Part shown: one piece after another, positions 5,505 to 6,395 of the stretch
How positions within the stretch are numbered: position 1 is the stretch's first letter
Layout: each line of letters starts with the position of its first letter
DNA from: an uncultured Burkholderiales bacterium
GTDB taxonomy: Bacteria > Pseudomonadota > Gammaproteobacteria > Burkholderiales > Burkholderiaceae_C
Reading direction: 5' to 3'
Assembly (NCBI GenBank): GCA_903952885.1
Contig: CAJBHE010000182.1
Location: forward strand, 1 to 6,395
DNA length: 6,395 bases
Translations under genes and position numbers: made by a program
The notes under the pieces: model-generated
What the model was told of the DNA's origin: nothing
The model's input: only the letters and a program-made list of their open reading frames with translations
Databases searched by the model: none

Positions 5505-5586
5505 GGGGCGTGCAGCCCCCTCTTGCTGCACACTGCCCCACATCTGCCTGATTTAGCTTGCTGCCCCGCTTGTGGGTTTTAGCAGC
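5505..5586 (+). other. ribF-ileS intergenic region with overlapping, competing inverted repeats
   Basis: GGGGC (5505-5509) can pair with GCCCC at 5515-5519. GTGCAGC (5510-5516) can pair perfectly with GCTGCAC (5525-5531). The two stems overlap and exclude each other. Further on, CCCACA (5537-5542) pairs with TGTGGG (5571-5576), followed by TTTT. GCTGC (5560-5564) pairs with GCAGC (5582-5586) as an alternative. GCCCC recurs at 5535 and 5563, and CTTGCTGC occurs at 5522 and 5557. Partial termination or attenuation between ribF and ileS is possible but not shown. Confidence 0.35.
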
Positions 5587-5621
5587 CAGCCTCCTCTTAA
5601 TGCCTCCGACCTGAGATAGCC

Positions 5622-6395
5622 ATGACCGACAAAGCCACTGATTACCGCGCCACGCTCAACATGATGGACACCCCGTTCCCTATGCGCGGTGACTTGCCCA
5701 AACGCGAACCCGCATGGGCCCAGAAGTGGAATGAAGAAGGTTTGTACAAAAAACTGCGCGTCGCTCGCCAAGGAGCACCGCTGTTTGTGCTGCACGACGG
5801 CCCGCCCTACGCCAACGGCAAGCTGCACATCGGCCACGCGCTGAACAAAGTGCTGAAGGACATGATCGTCAAATCCAAGCAATTGGCCGGCTTTGACGCG
5901 CAATACATCCCAGGCTGGGACTGCCACGGTTTGCCCATCGAGAACGCCATCGAAAAACTATACGGCCGCAAACTCAGCCGCGACGACATGCAGGCCAAGA
6001 GCCGCGCCTTTGCCACCGAGCAAATTGACCAGCAACGCGAAGACTTCAAACGCTTGGGCGTATTGGGTGACTGGGAGCGCCCCTACCGCACCATGGACCC
6101 CGCCAACGAAGCAGGCCAACTGCGCGCGTTCAAACGCGTAATGGAGCGCGGCTTTGTGTACCGTGGGTTGAAGCCTGTCTACTGGTGCTTTGACTGCGGC
6201 TCATCTTTGGCTGAGTTTGAAATTGAATACGCCGACAAGAAGAGCGACACCTTGGACGTGGCCTTCTTGTGCGCCCAGCCCGAAAAGTTGGCAGCAGCAT
6301 TTGGCTTGCCCAAGCTCGACAAAGAAGCGTTCGCAGTGATTTGGACCACCACCGCGTGGACCATTCCCGCCAACCAAGCACTCAACATGAAGGCA
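5622..6395 (+). CDS. ileS: Isoleucyl-tRNA synthetase, N-terminal part (3' end outside window)
   Basis: This is an open frame of 258 codons from ATG to the right edge. The complete enzyme is about 940 residues, so roughly a quarter is visible. It activates isoleucine with ATP, charges tRNA-Ile, and edits mischarged valine. The class I catalytic motif lies in [13 protein letters not shown] (61-73, with HIGH at 69-72). [10 protein letters not shown] (98-107) is the conserved second block. [17 protein letters not shown] (187-203) leads into the CP1 editing insertion, where the Thr-rich editing motif reads [11 protein letters not shown] (241-251); the more usual form has Pro after the third Thr. 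The KMSKS loop and zinc tail are off the edge. The ATG is preceded only by a weak purine patch (TGAGATA). It follows ribF on the same strand, and lspA would be expected downstream. Confidence 0.97.
   Translation, partial: MTDKATDYRATLNMMDTPFPMRGDLPKREPAWAQKWNEEGLYKKLRVARQGAPLFVLHDGPPYANGKLHIGHALNKVLKDMIVKSKQLAGFDAQYIPGWDCHGLPIENAIEKLYGRKLSRDDMQAKSRAFATEQIDQQREDFKRLGVLGDWERPYRTMDPANEAGQLRAFKRVMERGFVYRGLKPVYWCFDCGSSLAEFEIEYADKKSDTLDVAFLCAQPEKLAAAFGLPKLDKEAFAVIWTTTAWTIPANQALNMKA

Noticed and set aside
5504..5621. T-box leader before ileS.
   Set aside because: T-boxes are essentially a Gram-positive device, and no specifier loop or T-box core sequence is visible in these 118 bases.

Overview
This is an ordinary-looking piece of a betaproteobacterial chromosome. 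It most likely comes from Burkholderiales, and Comamonadaceae is my best guess. The basis is the style of the proteins (a beta-type L33 tail, a PurN with the 'LLPAFTGL' loop, a RibF with an '(R/P)TLNL' kinase motif), the ribF-ileS adjacency, and a moderately high GC content. Family and genus are inferences from memory of protein style and were not tested.

Layout, left to right. The window opens with the last 32 codons of rpmG (ribosomal protein L33) and its strong intrinsic terminator. A second hairpin, facing the other way, ends a leftward unit that reads RsmB/NOP-family RNA cytosine methyltransferase, then a membrane fatty acid desaturase, separated by about 50 bp. Diverging from the methyltransferase, with only 20 bp between the two start codons, is a rightward pair: a small DUF1653 protein and purN (GAR transformylase). 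Between purN and the next gene lies about 130 bp of non-coding DNA dominated by a large imperfect inverted repeat. Then comes a leftward HNH nuclease gene with a TTG start and a near-perfect Shine-Dalgarno. Last is the rightward pair ribF (riboflavin kinase/FAD synthetase) and ileS (isoleucyl-tRNA synthetase), with ileS running off the right edge. In many proteobacteria ribF-ileS continues into lspA.

The genes are mostly housekeeping: translation (L33, IleRS, RNA methylation), purine synthesis, flavin cofactor synthesis and membrane-lipid desaturation. They form several short transcription units rather than one pathway. I see no mobile element, CRISPR array, tRNA, rRNA, prophage or defence island, and no convincing new multi-gene system. 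The points worth a second look are structural and small: a palindrome that contains both divergent start codons (2820-2845), the foldable repeat after purN (3755-3818), competing inverted repeats in the ileS leader (5505-5586), the C-terminal extension of the desaturase, and a few deviations inside conserved motifs.
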